A stretch of 64,000 nt of DNA from Thiosulfatihalobacter marinus (GCF_016019955.1 NZ_JAECRZ010000001.1:62001-126000), one strand, 5' to 3'. Counted from the stretch's first letter, positions 53,432 through 63,524 are shown. Numbers and translations are program-made. The notes: generated from the sequence alone by a model not told the origin.

Positions 53432-54388
53432 ATGTTGCGCGTTTCAACCCTTGCCGCCGTTCTGGCGGTTGCATTTGCCGGGGCGTCGGCGGCCAGCGAG
53501 GAGATCGCCGATCAGTATCCGCAATCGGAATTGTATTCCAAGCCGGTCGAGGTGATCCCCTATGTCTGGTCCGCCATCGGGGCGACGGCGCCGCCGACCT
53601 ATGAAAACGCCGGGCACAACAACAACCTGTCCTTCATCGTGACCGACGAGGGGGTGGTGGTGATCAATGCCGGCGCGTCGGCGCGGCTGGCGGCGGCGCT
53701 GCATGACGAGATCAGGGCGGTGACGGATCAGCCGGTGGTTCTGGTGATCAACGAGAACGGGCAGGGCCATGCCATGCTGGGCAATTCCTATTGGGCCGAT
53801 CAGGGAGTGGATATCCTGGCCCATGAGGACGCCATCGAGACCTTCCGGGAAGAGGCGGATTTTATCCTGCAAGCGATGCAGCGCTATAACCGTGACAAGG
53901 CCGAGGGCACGCGCATCGCGATACCGAACCTGTCCTTTGAGGACACCTATGATCTGACCCTGGGAGGCGTGGATATCCGGGTGATGCATATGGGGCCGGC
54001 CCATGAACCGGGCGACACGCAGGTGTGGTTGCCGCAATGGGGGTTGCTGATCGCCGGTGACATTGCGTTTCACGAGCGCATGTTGCCGATCTTCGAGGGC
54101 GTCTGCACAAGCTGCTGGCTTGAGACATGGGAAACCAGGATGGAACCGCTGGCGCCCACCTATGTGATACCGGGCCATGGGCATCCGACCAACCTGGCGC
54201 AGGTGCGGCGCTATACATACGACTATCTGATCGACCTGCGCGCAAAGATCGGCGCGCATATCGAGGCGGGCGGCGATCTGGCGGGGGCCTATTACGTGGA
54301 TCAGGAGCGGTGGCGCAATCTGGACACGTTCGAAGAGCTGGCCACCAAAAACGCGGGTCGGGTATTCGAGGAAATGGAATGGGAATGA
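53432..54388 (+). CDS. Exported metallo-beta-lactamase-fold protein with degraded metal motif
   Basis: A 318-residue protein with a signal peptide (about 1-21, cleavage after ASA). The fold order is that of SoxH-like MBL hydrolases: NNLSFIVTDEGVVVINAG, a motif-1 loop, then GPAHEPGDTQVWLP, GDIAFHERMLP and YVIPGHGHPT. Motif 1, normally HxHxDH, reads NENGQGHAMLGN, so the first three metal ligands are replaced. Later His/Asp positions remain. It may bind one metal or have a non-hydrolytic role in the periplasm. ATG 53432 follows AAGGAG. Confidence 0.8.
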   Translation: MLRVSTLAAVLAVAFAGASAASEEIADQYPQSELYSKPVEVIPYVWSAIGATAPPTYENAGHNNNLSFIVTDEGVVVINAGASARLAAALHDEIRAVTDQPVVLVINENGQGHAMLGNSYWADQGVDILAHEDAIETFREEADFILQAMQRYNRDKAEGTRIAIPNLSFEDTYDLTLGGVDIRVMHMGPAHEPGDTQVWLPQWGLLIAGDIAFHERMLPIFEGVCTSCWLETWETRMEPLAPTYVIPGHGHPTNLAQVRRYTYDYLIDLRAKIGAHIEAGGDLAGAYYVDQERWRNLDTFEELATKNAGRVFEEMEWE

Positions 54389-54566
54389 CACAGGGCTGAA
54401 AATTCCAATTCTGCGGCGCCTTGTCGGCTTGCCTTTGCGTCAGGAAGTGACCATAGCAGCCTTATGTATCGGAATTCGGACGAGTCATGTGATGGAGCGG
54501 CTTTGCGGGGCCGGTTCGGTGACGGCGCATTCCGGACATATGTTTGCATACAAGGGATGGAATGAC

Positions 54567-55019
54567 ATGCTGCGTTGGCTTGATATGCCGCCGGTGTGGC
54601 TTGGCCTGTTTCTGGTGTTGGGATGGACCCAGTCCAGGATTCTGCCCATGGGGCTGGACCTGAGCGGCGGTTGGTTCGATCTGCTGAGCGGTATTCTGGT
54701 GGGCGGCGGCGTGATCCTGGTTGCGCTGGCGGCCAGCGAGATGCGCCGGCAGAAAACCACGATCATTCCACACAAGGAGGCGGACCGGCTGGTGCAGAGC
54801 GGGATCTTTTCGCGCACCCGCAATCCGATCTATCTGGGCGACACGATGGTCCTGTTGGGGCTGCTGCTGTATTGGGACGCCATACTGGCGCTGGTTCTTG
54901 TGCCGGTGTTCGTGTGGGTGATCGAGCGGCGGTTCGTCATCCCCGAGGAAAACCGGCTGCGGCGCAAGTTCCGGGCGGATTTCGCCCGCTACTGCCAGAA
55001 AACGCGCCGGTGGCTGTGA
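54567..55019 (+). CDS. Isoprenylcysteine carboxyl methyltransferase-like membrane protein
   Basis: A 150-residue protein with about four hydrophobic segments and the PEMT/ICMT signature GIFSRTRNPIYLGDT near residue 79 and EENRLRRKF near 128. Such proteins methylate lipids or other membrane-embedded acceptors with S-adenosylmethionine; bacteria lack prenylated proteins of the eukaryotic kind, so the substrate is open. ATG 54567 follows AAGGGATGGAATGAC. It lies 178 bp after the MBL-fold gene. Confidence 0.82.
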   Translation: MLRWLDMPPVWLGLFLVLGWTQSRILPMGLDLSGGWFDLLSGILVGGGVILVALAASEMRRQKTTIIPHKEADRLVQSGIFSRTRNPIYLGDTMVLLGLLLYWDAILALVLVPVFVWVIERRFVIPEENRLRRKFRADFARYCQKTRRWL

Positions 55020-55155
55020 TGACGTGGCGATCCGGACAATCGAACGGCGCGTTCCCTTGCTTGTGCAACACCAAAGGGCGCTGTAAAACTTTTTGCAAGT
55101 GCAGCATGAACTGCGCGCAACAATCTTGCTCTTTCACCGAAGGGGGATCGAAAAC

Positions 55156-56727
55156 GTGAAAATCGGAACACCAAAGGAGGTGTTTGCAGGCGAAAACCGG
55201 GTGGCGATGACGCCCGATTCTGCGAAACAGCTTCAGAAACTGGGCTATGACTGTGCGGTGGAAACCGGCGCCGGGGCGAATGCTGGCTTTTCGGATGCGG
55301 ACTATGAGGCGGCCGGGGTCGAGATCGTCAAGACGGCTGCCGCGCTTTGGAAGACCAGCGATATCGTTGCCAAGGTCCGCCAGCCCAACGCCACCGAACT
55401 GAAGCGCCTGACCAAGGGCAAGACGCTGATTTCATTCTTCAATCCCGGCGGGAACGAAGAGGGAATGGACGCGGCCAGGGCCAAGGGCGCGAATGTGATC
55501 GCCATGGAGATGGTGCCGCGCATCAGCCGTGCCCAGAAGATGGACGCGCTGTCGTCGATGGCCAATATCGCGGGCTATCGCGCGGTGATCGAGGCCGGCA
55601 ACAATTTCGGCCGGTTCTTTACCGGACAGGTGACGGCCGCGGGCAAGGTGCCGCCGGCCAAGGTTCTGGTGGTGGGCGCCGGTGTGGCCGGGCTGGCCGC
55701 GATCGGCACGTCCACGTCGCTTGGCGCGATCACCTATGCGTTCGATGTGCGCCCGGAAGTGGCCGAGCAGGTGGAATCGATGGGCGCCGAGTTCGTCTAT
55801 CTGGATTTCGAGGAGGAGCAGCAGGATGGCGCGGCCACCGGCGGCTATGCCTCGGTGCAGTCCGAGGAATTCCGCAATGCGCAGCTGGCCAAGTTCCGGG
55901 AACTGGCCCCGGAAGTGGATATCGTGATCACCACCGCGCTGATCCCCAACCGCGAGGCGCCCGAACTGTGGACCGAGGACATGGTGGCGGCGATGAAGCC
56001 GGGATCGGTGATCGTGGACCTGGCGGCGGAAAAGGGCGGCAACTGCAAGCTGACCGTCGCGGATGAGAAGATCGTGACCGAGAATGGCGTGACCATTGTC
56101 GGCTATACCGATTTCCCCAGCCGGATGGCGTCGCAGGCGTCGACGCTGTACGCCACCAACATCCGCCACATGATGACCGATCTGACCCCCGAAAAGGACG
56201 GACAGATCAATCACGACATGGAAGACGACGTGATCCGCGGCGCCACCGTGACCTATCAGGGCGAGATCACCTTCCCGCCGCCGCCGCCCAAGGTGCAGGC
56301 CATTGCCGCCAAGCCCAAGGTCGAGGTGAAGGAGCTGACGCCGGAAGAGAAGCGCGCCGCCGAGGTGGCCGCGTTCAAGGCGCAGACCAAACAGCAGGTG
56401 ACATTGCTGTCGGTCGGCGCGGTGTTGCTGCTGGGGGTGGGGCTTGTCGCGCCGGCCAGCTTCATGCAGCATTTCATCGTGTTCGTTCTGGCGGTGTTTG
56501 TCGGCTTCCAGGTGATCTGGAATGTCAGCCACAGCCTGCACACGCCGCTGATGGCCGTGACCAACGCGATTTCGTCGATTATCATCCTGGGCGCCCTGAT
56601 GCAGATCGGTTCGGGCAGCTTCCTGGTGATCCTGCTTGCCGCGCTTTCGGTCTTTATGGCCGGGATCAATATTTTCGGCGGCTTCCTCGTGACACGGCGC
56701 ATGCTCGCCATGTTCCAGAAATCTTAA
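55156..56727 (+). CDS. pntA: NAD(P) transhydrogenase subunit alpha
   Basis: A 523-residue PntA containing the NAD(H)-binding domain I (about 1-385; [19 protein letters not shown] at the start, Rossmann loop [14 protein letters not shown] near 175) and a C-terminal part of the membrane domain with four helices (about 410-520). This is the E. coli-type two-subunit layout, unlike the split PntAA/PntAB of Rhodospirillum. A GTG at 55156 after AAGGGGGATCG is chosen. With PntB it uses the proton gradient to reduce NADP+ with NADH. Confidence 0.95.
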   Translation: MKIGTPKEVFAGENRVAMTPDSAKQLQKLGYDCAVETGAGANAGFSDADYEAAGVEIVKTAAALWKTSDIVAKVRQPNATELKRLTKGKTLISFFNPGGNEEGMDAARAKGANVIAMEMVPRISRAQKMDALSSMANIAGYRAVIEAGNNFGRFFTGQVTAAGKVPPAKVLVVGAGVAGLAAIGTSTSLGAITYAFDVRPEVAEQVESMGAEFVYLDFEEEQQDGAATGGYASVQSEEFRNAQLAKFRELAPEVDIVITTALIPNREAPELWTEDMVAAMKPGSVIVDLAAEKGGNCKLTVADEKIVTENGVTIVGYTDFPSRMASQASTLYATNIRHMMTDLTPEKDGQINHDMEDDVIRGATVTYQGEITFPPPPPKVQAIAAKPKVEVKELTPEEKRAAEVAAFKAQTKQQVTLLSVGAVLLLGVGLVAPASFMQHFIVFVLAVFVGFQVIWNVSHSLHTPLMAVTNAISSIIILGALMQIGSGSFLVILLAALSVFMAGINIFGGFLVTRRMLAMFQKS

Positions 56728-56740
56728 GGAGGTCGGGATC

Positions 56741-58198
56741 ATGGACTTCGGATTCACGACTGCCGCCTATGTTGTTGCGGCTGTTCTATTCATTCTCTCG
56801 CTGGGCGGTCTTTCGGGGCAGGAAAGCGCGAAACGCGCCGTGTGGTACGGCATTGTCGGCATGGGGCTGGCGGTGTTAGCCACGCTGATCGGCCCCGGTG
56901 CGGGGCTGTGGTGGCTGTCGATCATCCTGATCGCCGCCGGTGGCTTGATCGGCTATCAGCTGGCCAGCAAGGTCGAGATGACCCAGATGCCGGAACTGGT
57001 GGCTGGTATGCACGCGCTTGTGGGCCTGGCGGCGGTGTTCGTCGGCTTCAACGCGCATTTTGAGCTGGGCAATGTCATGGCGATGAGCCCGGACGGCACG
57101 CTGCCTCTGTCCAAGGAACTGGCCAAGGGCCTGGACGGGTTTGCGGCGCTTCTGGCCAAGAAGGACGGGGTTGAAATCGGTATCCTGCGGGTGGAAGCCA
57201 GCCTGGGTATCTGGATCGGTGCCGTGACCTTTACCGGGTCGGTCATCGCCTATGGCAAGCTGTCAGGCAAGGTGACATCGAACGCCGTCAAGCTGCCCGG
57301 CGGGCACGCGCTGAACGCCGGTGCGGCGCTGATCTCGTTGATCTGCCTGATCTGGTACCTGAACTCGGGCGGTGTTCTGCCGCTGTTGATCCTGACGCTG
57401 GCGGCGCTTTTCATCGGGTATCACCTGATCATGGGCATTGGCGGGGCCGACATGCCGGTGGTTGTGTCGATGCTCAACAGCTACTCGGGCTGGGCGGCTG
57501 CGGCCATTGGTTTCAGCCTTGGCAATGACCTGCTGATCGTGGTCGGGGCGCTGGTGGGCTCGTCGGGCGCCATCCTGTCCTACATCATGTGCAAGGCGAT
57601 GAACCGTTCCTTTGTGTCGGTGATCCTGGGCGGGTTTGGCGGTGCGGCAGGTCCGCAGATGGAAGTCGAGGGCGAGCAGATCGCCATCGAGGCCGACGGT
57701 GTTGCCGCCGCCCTGGAAGACGCTGACAGCGTGATAATCATTCCGGGCTACGGCATGGCGGTGGCGCAGGCCCAGCAGAACGTGGCCGAGCTGACCCGGC
57801 GTTTGCGCGCCAAGGGCAAGACGGTGCGATTTGCGATCCACCCGGTTGCGGGCCGATTGCCGGGGCACATGAACGTGCTTCTGGCCGAAGCCAAGGTGCC
57901 GTATGATATCGTTCTGGAAATGGACGAGATCAACGAGGATTTCCCGGAGACCGATGTGTCTATCGTGATCGGGTCGAACGACATCGTGAACCCCGCCGCG
58001 CAGGAAGATCCCAACAGCCCGATTGCCGGGATGCCGGTTCTGGAATGCTGGAAATCCAAGCAGGTGTTTGTGTCCAAACGGGGGCAGGGCACCGGCTATT
58101 CCGGCATCGAGAACCCATTGTTCTTCAAGGAGAACACGCGCATGTTCTATGGGGATGCCAAGCAGTCGCTGGACAAGTTGCTGACGCTGATTGACTGA
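56741..58198 (+). CDS. pntB: NAD(P) transhydrogenase subunit beta
   Basis: A 485-residue PntB: about nine membrane helices (1-275) and the NADP(H)-binding domain III (about 300-485) with [15 protein letters not shown] near 330, [21 protein letters not shown] near 365 and [25 protein letters not shown] near 415. The ribosome-binding site AAGGAGG lies 13 bp after the pntA stop, so the two form one operon, closed by a terminator. Confidence 0.97.
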   Translation: MDFGFTTAAYVVAAVLFILSLGGLSGQESAKRAVWYGIVGMGLAVLATLIGPGAGLWWLSIILIAAGGLIGYQLASKVEMTQMPELVAGMHALVGLAAVFVGFNAHFELGNVMAMSPDGTLPLSKELAKGLDGFAALLAKKDGVEIGILRVEASLGIWIGAVTFTGSVIAYGKLSGKVTSNAVKLPGGHALNAGAALISLICLIWYLNSGGVLPLLILTLAALFIGYHLIMGIGGADMPVVVSMLNSYSGWAAAAIGFSLGNDLLIVVGALVGSSGAILSYIMCKAMNRSFVSVILGGFGGAAGPQMEVEGEQIAIEADGVAAALEDADSVIIIPGYGMAVAQAQQNVAELTRRLRAKGKTVRFAIHPVAGRLPGHMNVLLAEAKVPYDIVLEMDEINEDFPETDVSIVIGSNDIVNPAAQEDPNSPIAGMPVLECWKSKQVFVSKRGQGTGYSGIENPLFFKENTRMFYGDAKQSLDKLLTLID

Positions 58199-58225
58199 TC
58201 CGCGTGCGGGTTTTGCAGATTGGAA

Positions 58226-58258
58226 GGGCGCCCCGGCCTTGGGGCACCCTTTCTTTTT
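58226..58258 (+). terminator. Intrinsic terminator of pntAB
   Basis: GGGCGCCCC (58226-58234) pairs with GGGGCACCC (58241-58249) with one mismatch, followed by TTTCTTTTT. It sits 27 bp after pntB and is followed by repeat copy 7. Confidence 0.8.
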
Positions 58259-58270
58259 GTGACGGGGTCT

Positions 58271-58336
58271 GGGGGCGTAGCCCCCACCGCAGCGGGGCTG
58301 CGGCTCCCCCAGAGTATTTCTGGCAAAATGAAGAAT
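58271..58336 (+). repeat. Intergenic REP-like element, copy 7
   Basis: Plus strand: GGGGGC-GTA-GCCCCC hairpin, CCGCAGC/GCTGCGG hairpin, CTCCCCCAGAGTATTT and the tail CTGGCAAAATGAAGA. It matches copy 5 almost base for base in the tail. Confidence 0.75.
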
Positions 58337-58463
58337 GGGGTGGCTTTAGAGGGAGTTAGCCGGGGTTGTATACCGTTGCATCCAGCTAAGGTGCTGAAAA
58401 GGCGCATTTTTCTTTACTTGAGGGGGATATTGTCTAGGGTGTGGCCAGATTTGGAGAGCCGAG

Positions 58464-59744
58464 ATGCAACCGATTGAAGACCATCCTTTGCGGTACAAGA
58501 TGGCCAATGAGCTTCATGCGCGCCCGTTCCCGTCGGTCGAGGTGCCTGCGACAGCTGTGTTTCTGGCGATCAAGCAGGCTGAAGATGCGGTGGCGCGGGA
58601 TCGGGGTGCGGATCTGGCGCATCTGATTGCCTTGCTGGACCGGCACGGCGCGGCGCATCCGCAGCCCGGTGCCACGCATTATTCGGGTGAGATCGGGCGG
58701 CATTACCTGAAATGGGAGCAGCATACCGAGTTTGTGACATACACGGTGTTCACGCGGGGGCTGTCGGCTCGGGCGTTCGATCCGGCGGAGTTCGAGGTGT
58801 TTCCCGAGGACTGGCTGGCGGATGCGCCGGGGGTGCGGGTGACATCGGCGCTGATCCGGGTTGCGCCGCGCCCCGAGCGCGCGCAGGTATTGGCGGATCT
58901 GGGAGACTGGTTTGTTCCCGAAAGCCTGGCGGTGTCGGAGGTGCTGGACGGGGCGGCGGTGGTGGCCACGGATTTCCGGATCAACCCGGCGGGGCATTTG
59001 CGGATTGCCGCGCTGGTGGACCGCAGCGCGGATGCGCGGCGGGTGGGGCGGATCGTGCAGCGGTTATGCGAGATCGAGACCTACAAGAGCATGTCGATGA
59101 TGGGGTTCGCGCGGGCGCGCGACCTGTCGGGGCGGATGGGCGAGATCGAGGCGCGGCTGACGCGGATGATGGCGGGGATCAGCCATGGCGATGCGCCGGC
59201 GGACGCGGTTCTGGACGATCTGTTGCAAGCCTCGGCGGAGTTGGAGAGGCTGATTGCGGAAAGCTCGTTCCGGTTCGGGGCGACGGGCGCTTATGAGGCG
59301 ATCGTGAACCAGCGGATCGAGGTGTTGCGCGAGGAGCGGTTCGAGGGGCGGCAGACCTTTGGCGAATTCATGATGCGCCGGTATGATCCGGCGATGCGCA
59401 CGGTGGCCTCGACCCGGTCGCGGCTGGAGGCGCTGGCGGAGCGCGCGATGCGCGCGGGCGAGTTGCTGCGCACCAAGGTGGATGTGGCGCGTTCGGCGCA
59501 GAACCAGGCGTTGCTGGAGAGCATGGACCGGCGCGCGGATCTGGCGCTGCGTTTGCAGGAGACTGTCGAGGGGCTTTCGGTGGTGGCGATCAGCTATTAC
59601 GCGGTGTCGCTGGCAGGGTATCTTCTGTATCCGCTGGCCGGGGCGCTGGGGGTGGGCAAGGGTGTGTTGACGGCGGGGATCACGGTGCCGGTTGTGGGTG
59701 CGGTGTGGTGGATGGTGCGCCGGATCAGGGCGCGGATGCATTGA
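58464..59744 (+). CDS. DUF3422 family membrane-anchored protein
   Basis: A 426-residue protein. The N-terminus HPLRYKMANELHARPFP is the family's hallmark. A soluble N-terminal domain (about 1-220) is followed by a long helical, coiled-coil-prone stretch (about 225-365) and two C-terminal membrane helices (about 370-420) with a basic end RRIRARMH. The domain order recalls CorA-like or other C-terminally anchored proteins, but no role is known for DUF3422. It stands alone, after the pntAB terminator. Confidence 0.88.
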   Translation: MQPIEDHPLRYKMANELHARPFPSVEVPATAVFLAIKQAEDAVARDRGADLAHLIALLDRHGAAHPQPGATHYSGEIGRHYLKWEQHTEFVTYTVFTRGLSARAFDPAEFEVFPEDWLADAPGVRVTSALIRVAPRPERAQVLADLGDWFVPESLAVSEVLDGAAVVATDFRINPAGHLRIAALVDRSADARRVGRIVQRLCEIETYKSMSMMGFARARDLSGRMGEIEARLTRMMAGISHGDAPADAVLDDLLQASAELERLIAESSFRFGATGAYEAIVNQRIEVLREERFEGRQTFGEFMMRRYDPAMRTVASTRSRLEALAERAMRAGELLRTKVDVARSAQNQALLESMDRRADLALRLQETVEGLSVVAISYYAVSLAGYLLYPLAGALGVGKGVLTAGITVPVVGAVWWMVRRIRARMH

Positions 59745-59793
59745 CGCGAAAAGGCCGGGCGCGTGGCCCGGCCCTGGCGGGATCGGCTGGTTT

Positions 59794-60705
59794 TCAGCGG
59801 CCCCGGATACGCGGATCGAGCGCGTCGCGCAGGCCGTCGCCCAGGTAGTTGACCGACAGCACCGTCAGCGAGATGGCCAGGCCGGGCCAGAACACCCGTT
59901 CGGGATAGTCCTGGAGGTATTGCGTGGCGTCGTTGAGCAGGCGGCCCCAGGTGGGGAAGTCGGGCGGGAAGCCGAGGCCCAGGAAGGACAGCGCGCTTTC
60001 GGTGATGATGGCGTTGGCGATGCCAAGCGTGGCCGAAACCATGATCGGCGACAGCACGTTGGGCAGGATGTGCCGGGTGATCATGCGGCTGTTGGGGGTG
60101 CCGATGGAGCGGGCGGCGAGGATGAACTCGCGTTCCTTGAGTGCCAGCACGTCGCCGCGCACGATGCGCGCGGTGGGCATCCAGCTGGTGATGCCGATCG
60201 CCACGACGATCAGGATGAAGATGCCGCGTTCGGGGCCGACGGCGGCCGAGAGCGGTTCGCGAAAGAGCAGCATCATGACCAGCAGCAGGGGCAGGATGGG
60301 CAGGGCCAGGAACAGGTCTGTCAGGCGCATCAGCGGGCCGTCGAGCCGTTTGAAGAACCCGGCGGTGATGCCGATGAAGCTGCCCAGGCCAAGCGCCAGA
60401 AGCATGGCGGTCAGGCCGACCGAGATCGAGGTTTGGCCGCCGGCCATCATCCGGGCCAGCGTGTCGCGGCCCAGCTGGTCCGTGCCGAAGGGATGCGCCC
60501 AGGACGGGCCCTGGTTGCGGGCGCGGATGTCGATGAATTGCGAATCGTAGGGCCACAGCCACGGGCCGATGAAGACGCCCAGCACGATGACGATGAAGAT
60601 GACGCCGCCCAGCAGCGCGCCCTTGTGGGCCTTGAACTGGTGCCAGACATCGACCCACTGGCTGCGTGGCGGGGTTGCGGGCTGGGGGTTGCTTAGCTCA
60701 GTCAT
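59794..60705 (-). CDS. Peptide ABC transporter permease (DppC/OppC type)
   Basis: A 303-residue permease. The N-terminal OppC_N segment (WHQFKAHKGALLGGVIFIVIV) precedes HPFGTDQLGRDTLARMMAGGQTSISVGL, the hallmark of DppC-type subunits, and the EAA loop ARSIGTPNSRMITRHILPN near 200 that docks onto the ATPase. Six membrane helices are expected. ATG 60705 overlaps the DppB-type gene end by 8 bp. Confidence 0.92.
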   Translation of the reverse strand: MTELSNPQPATPPRSQWVDVWHQFKAHKGALLGGVIFIVIVLGVFIGPWLWPYDSQFIDIRARNQGPSWAHPFGTDQLGRDTLARMMAGGQTSISVGLTAMLLALGLGSFIGITAGFFKRLDGPLMRLTDLFLALPILPLLLVMMLLFREPLSAAVGPERGIFILIVVAIGITSWMPTARIVRGDVLALKEREFILAARSIGTPNSRMITRHILPNVLSPIMVSATLGIANAIITESALSFLGLGFPPDFPTWGRLLNDATQYLQDYPERVFWPGLAISLTVLSVNYLGDGLRDALDPRIRGR

Positions 60706-61705
60706 AGCGGATCCTCGGGTCAAGAATGCCGTAGAGCACGTCGGCGATCAGGTTGAAGAACACGATCAGGAAGGCGAACATGAAGGTCAGCGTCTGCACA
60801 GTGGGCAGGTCGTTGGCCTGAATGGCGCCAATCAGTTGTGCGCCGATGCCGTTCACCGAGAAGATCTGTTCGGTGATGATGGCGCCGCCGAAAATGGCGG
60901 GCAGGCCAAGCGCGATCACGGTGACGACCGGGATCATCGAGTTGCGCAGCACATGCACCAGCACGACGACGCGCTCTGACAGGCCCTTGGCGCGGGCGGT
61001 GCGCACGTAATCCTGATTGAGGTTGTCCAGCATCGAGGCGCGCATGTAGCGGCTGATCTGGGCGGTGGTTTGCAGGGCAAGCACCATCACCGGCATGATC
61101 ATCTGGCGAAGCTGGTAGATGAAGCTGTCCCAGTCGGTGACCTTGTGGGTGGTGTCATAGATGAAGGGGAACCAGCCCAGTTGCACCGAGAAGATCACGA
61201 TCACCAGCGGCCCGGTAAAGAAGGGCGGGATCGAATAGCCGATCATGGTGATGAAAGTGCCGGCCTGATCAAAAACCGAATACTGGCGATAGGCAGAGTA
61301 GATGCCGATGGGCAGGGCGATCAGGATGCCGACCACATAGGACATGCCCACAACCCACATCGTCTGGGGCAGGCGTTGTACCACGACATCCATGACCGGG
61401 GCGCGGTGTTGCCAGCTTATGACGCGCAGCTTGCCTTCGGAAAAGGCGGTGCCGAAGTAATGATCGATCAGAACCTGCGGTTCGATCCAGAAGAACTGGA
61501 CCAGCCATTTCCAGAACCGGACATAGCCCGGTTCGCCCAGACCAAGGGCCAGGCGCATCTTTTCCTTGACTTCGGGGGGCACGGTCAGCGGGACCTGGGC
61601 CATCGGATCGCCCGGTGCAAGTTCGAGCAGAAGGAAGATGACGAGGCTGATGAAAAGGAGCGTCGGGATCGCGAGGATCAGACGGCGAATGGTAAAGGTC
61701 AGCAT
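60698..61705 (-). CDS. Peptide ABC transporter permease (DppB/OppB type)
   Basis: A 335-residue permease with six membrane helices. It begins MLTFTIRRLILAIPTLLFISLVIF and carries the EAA loop RTARAKGLSERVVVLVHVLRN near 238 and the C-terminal DVLYGILDPRIRYD. It forms the heterodimeric channel with the DppC-type subunit encoded just downstream. Confidence 0.93.
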   Translation of the reverse strand: MLTFTIRRLILAIPTLLFISLVIFLLLELAPGDPMAQVPLTVPPEVKEKMRLALGLGEPGYVRFWKWLVQFFWIEPQVLIDHYFGTAFSEGKLRVISWQHRAPVMDVVVQRLPQTMWVVGMSYVVGILIALPIGIYSAYRQYSVFDQAGTFITMIGYSIPPFFTGPLVIVIFSVQLGWFPFIYDTTHKVTDWDSFIYQLRQMIMPVMVLALQTTAQISRYMRASMLDNLNQDYVRTARAKGLSERVVVLVHVLRNSMIPVVTVIALGLPAIFGGAIITEQIFSVNGIGAQLIGAIQANDLPTVQTLTFMFAFLIVFFNLIADVLYGILDPRIRYD

Positions 61706-61785
61706 TTGCGGCGCCTTTATGCGTCAGTCATTACTTGTGTCAAAGCACCGAACAGCGACCTGCCTGCCGGGCACCGGATAGAAAC

Positions 61786-61808
61786 GGGGCGGGCACAAGG
61801 CCCGCCCC
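61786..61808 (-). terminator. Perfect stem-loop between binding-protein and permease genes
   Basis: A perfect 9-bp stem GGGGCGGGC/GCCCGCCCC with a 5-nt loop lies 13 bp after the binding-protein stop, followed on the minus strand by GTTTCTATCC. Such hairpins usually protect the upstream message or cause partial termination, so that more binding protein than permease is made. Confidence 0.6.
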
Positions 61809-61820
61809 GGCTTGGTTGGC

Positions 61821-63524
61821 TTACTTGATACGATACCAGTCGGCAACATTCCAAAGTTCGGAATCCCAGGTATTCAGAACGACGCCGCCCAGGCTGTTGG
61901 CGTGGGCCGAGACACGGCCACGATCCACCAGCGGCACGATCGTGTAGGTTTCCTTGGTCAGCATCTCGTTCATCTTCTTGGAAAGCGCATAACGGGTTTC
62001 CAGATCGGAGGTGCGCGACAGCTCGTCTACCAGCTTGTCATACTCGGGATCACAGAAGCGGTTGATGTTTTCGCCCTGCCACTGCGTTTCCGGGCGCGGC
62101 TCGTTGTTACAACGATACATCGACAGATAGGCCTGAGGATCGGTGCCATCGAAGTTGTTGGCATACATTTCCACGTCGGCATAGAACTTCTGGAACGTGT
62201 CGGGCGAACCCGGATCGCCGCCAAAGAACACCGAGGCGTTCAGGTTGCGCAGCTCGGTTTCGACACCGATCTCGCCCCACCACTGCTTGATCAGCGCCTG
62301 GAAATCCTGACGCACGGCATTGGTCGAGGTCTGGTAAAGGATCGACAGGCGCACGCCGTCCTTGGCACGGATGCCATCGGCACCTTTCACCCAGCCCGCT
62401 TTGTCAAGCAGCGCGTTGGCGCCGGCGATGTCCTGGGTCAGACAATCGGTGTTGTCGGAGGCGTAAACCGCCGGTCCGGGAACCAGGTTACAGGTGGGTC
62501 GGCCGGCCTGACCATAGCCGATTTCCACCAGCAGGTTGCGGTCGATGGCCATCGACAGGGCCTTGCGCACATTGATGTCGCTGAGGAACGGGTGCGGTGC
62601 CTTGCGTGTCGACCGGGTGTCGGCGTCAAGCGACGGCGACGGATCGGTCAAATTCATCTCCAGACGCTCGACCAGCGAACCGAAGGCCGCGATCGGCTTG
62701 CCCTTGCCGCCTTCGGCCATCTTGGCCAGAACGTCGGGGGCCAGCTGAAGGTTCCAGGCATAGTCGAACTCGCCGGTTTCCAGAACCGCGCGGCCCGCCG
62801 CCGTGGCATCGCCGCCGCCCTTGAAGGTCAGCGTGGCAAAGGCCGGTTTGGCCGGATCACGATAGTTCGGGTTGGCCGACATCGAGATCACGTCGTTCGG
62901 TTTGAACTCGTCCACGACAAACGGGCCGGTGCCGATCGGGGCAAAGTTGGCCTCGGTGCATTCGGGGGCCTTGGCGCCCATGCAGTTCTTGAACTGGGCC
63001 ATCTGGATAATGGGTGACTGGCCGCCCATGAAGGGGCCGTACGGGTTTGGCTTGGGCTCGGAGAAGTTCACCTTGACCGTCAGGTCGTCCACGATTTCGA
63101 CAGTGTCGACACCGTCAAACTTGGCCAGCTGCGCGCAGCCGCCTTCGGGGTCCATGCAGTAATCGGCGGTGAATTTCACGTCCGCCGAGGTGACGGGCGA
63201 TCCGTCCGACCAGAGCAGGCCGGGTTTCAGCTTCCAGGTGATCGACTTCAGATCCTCGGACACGCCACCATTGTCCACGGTCGGGATCTCTTCGGCCAGA
63301 TAGGGCACCAGATTGCCATTGGGGTCATAGCGGCCAAGGGGCTCGATCACCAGCGAGGCGGATTCGATATCCTTGGTTCCGCCCGACAGAAACGGGTTCA
63401 GGATCGACGGGGCCTGCCAGTAAATGATATTTACATGGCCGTCCGAGCCGCGTTCCGCAGCCATGGCCGCAGGGGTCATGGCAAACGCGACGGCAGCGCC
63501 GAGCACAAGTGTCTTAATTCTCAT
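61821..63524 (-). CDS. Peptide/solute ABC transporter substrate-binding protein (SBP family 5)
   Basis: A 567-residue periplasmic binding protein with signal peptide (about 1-22, cleavage after AMA). GHVNIIYWQAPSILNPFLSGG near the mature start, WKLKPGLLWSDGSPVTSADVKFT near 105 and ALSMAIDRNLLVEIGYGQAGRP near 325 are the SBP_bac_5 landmarks. It delivers oligopeptides or similar solutes to the permeases downstream. AAGGAG lies 6 bp before ATG 63524; ATG 63527, one codon earlier, is the alternative. Confidence 0.93.
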   Translation of the reverse strand: MRIKTLVLGAAVAFAMTPAAMAAERGSDGHVNIIYWQAPSILNPFLSGGTKDIESASLVIEPLGRYDPNGNLVPYLAEEIPTVDNGGVSEDLKSITWKLKPGLLWSDGSPVTSADVKFTADYCMDPEGGCAQLAKFDGVDTVEIVDDLTVKVNFSEPKPNPYGPFMGGQSPIIQMAQFKNCMGAKAPECTEANFAPIGTGPFVVDEFKPNDVISMSANPNYRDPAKPAFATLTFKGGGDATAAGRAVLETGEFDYAWNLQLAPDVLAKMAEGGKGKPIAAFGSLVERLEMNLTDPSPSLDADTRSTRKAPHPFLSDINVRKALSMAIDRNLLVEIGYGQAGRPTCNLVPGPAVYASDNTDCLTQDIAGANALLDKAGWVKGADGIRAKDGVRLSILYQTSTNAVRQDFQALIKQWWGEIGVETELRNLNASVFFGGDPGSPDTFQKFYADVEMYANNFDGTDPQAYLSMYRCNNEPRPETQWQGENINRFCDPEYDKLVDELSRTSDLETRYALSKKMNEMLTKETYTIVPLVDRGRVSAHANSLGGVVLNTWDSELWNVADWYRIK

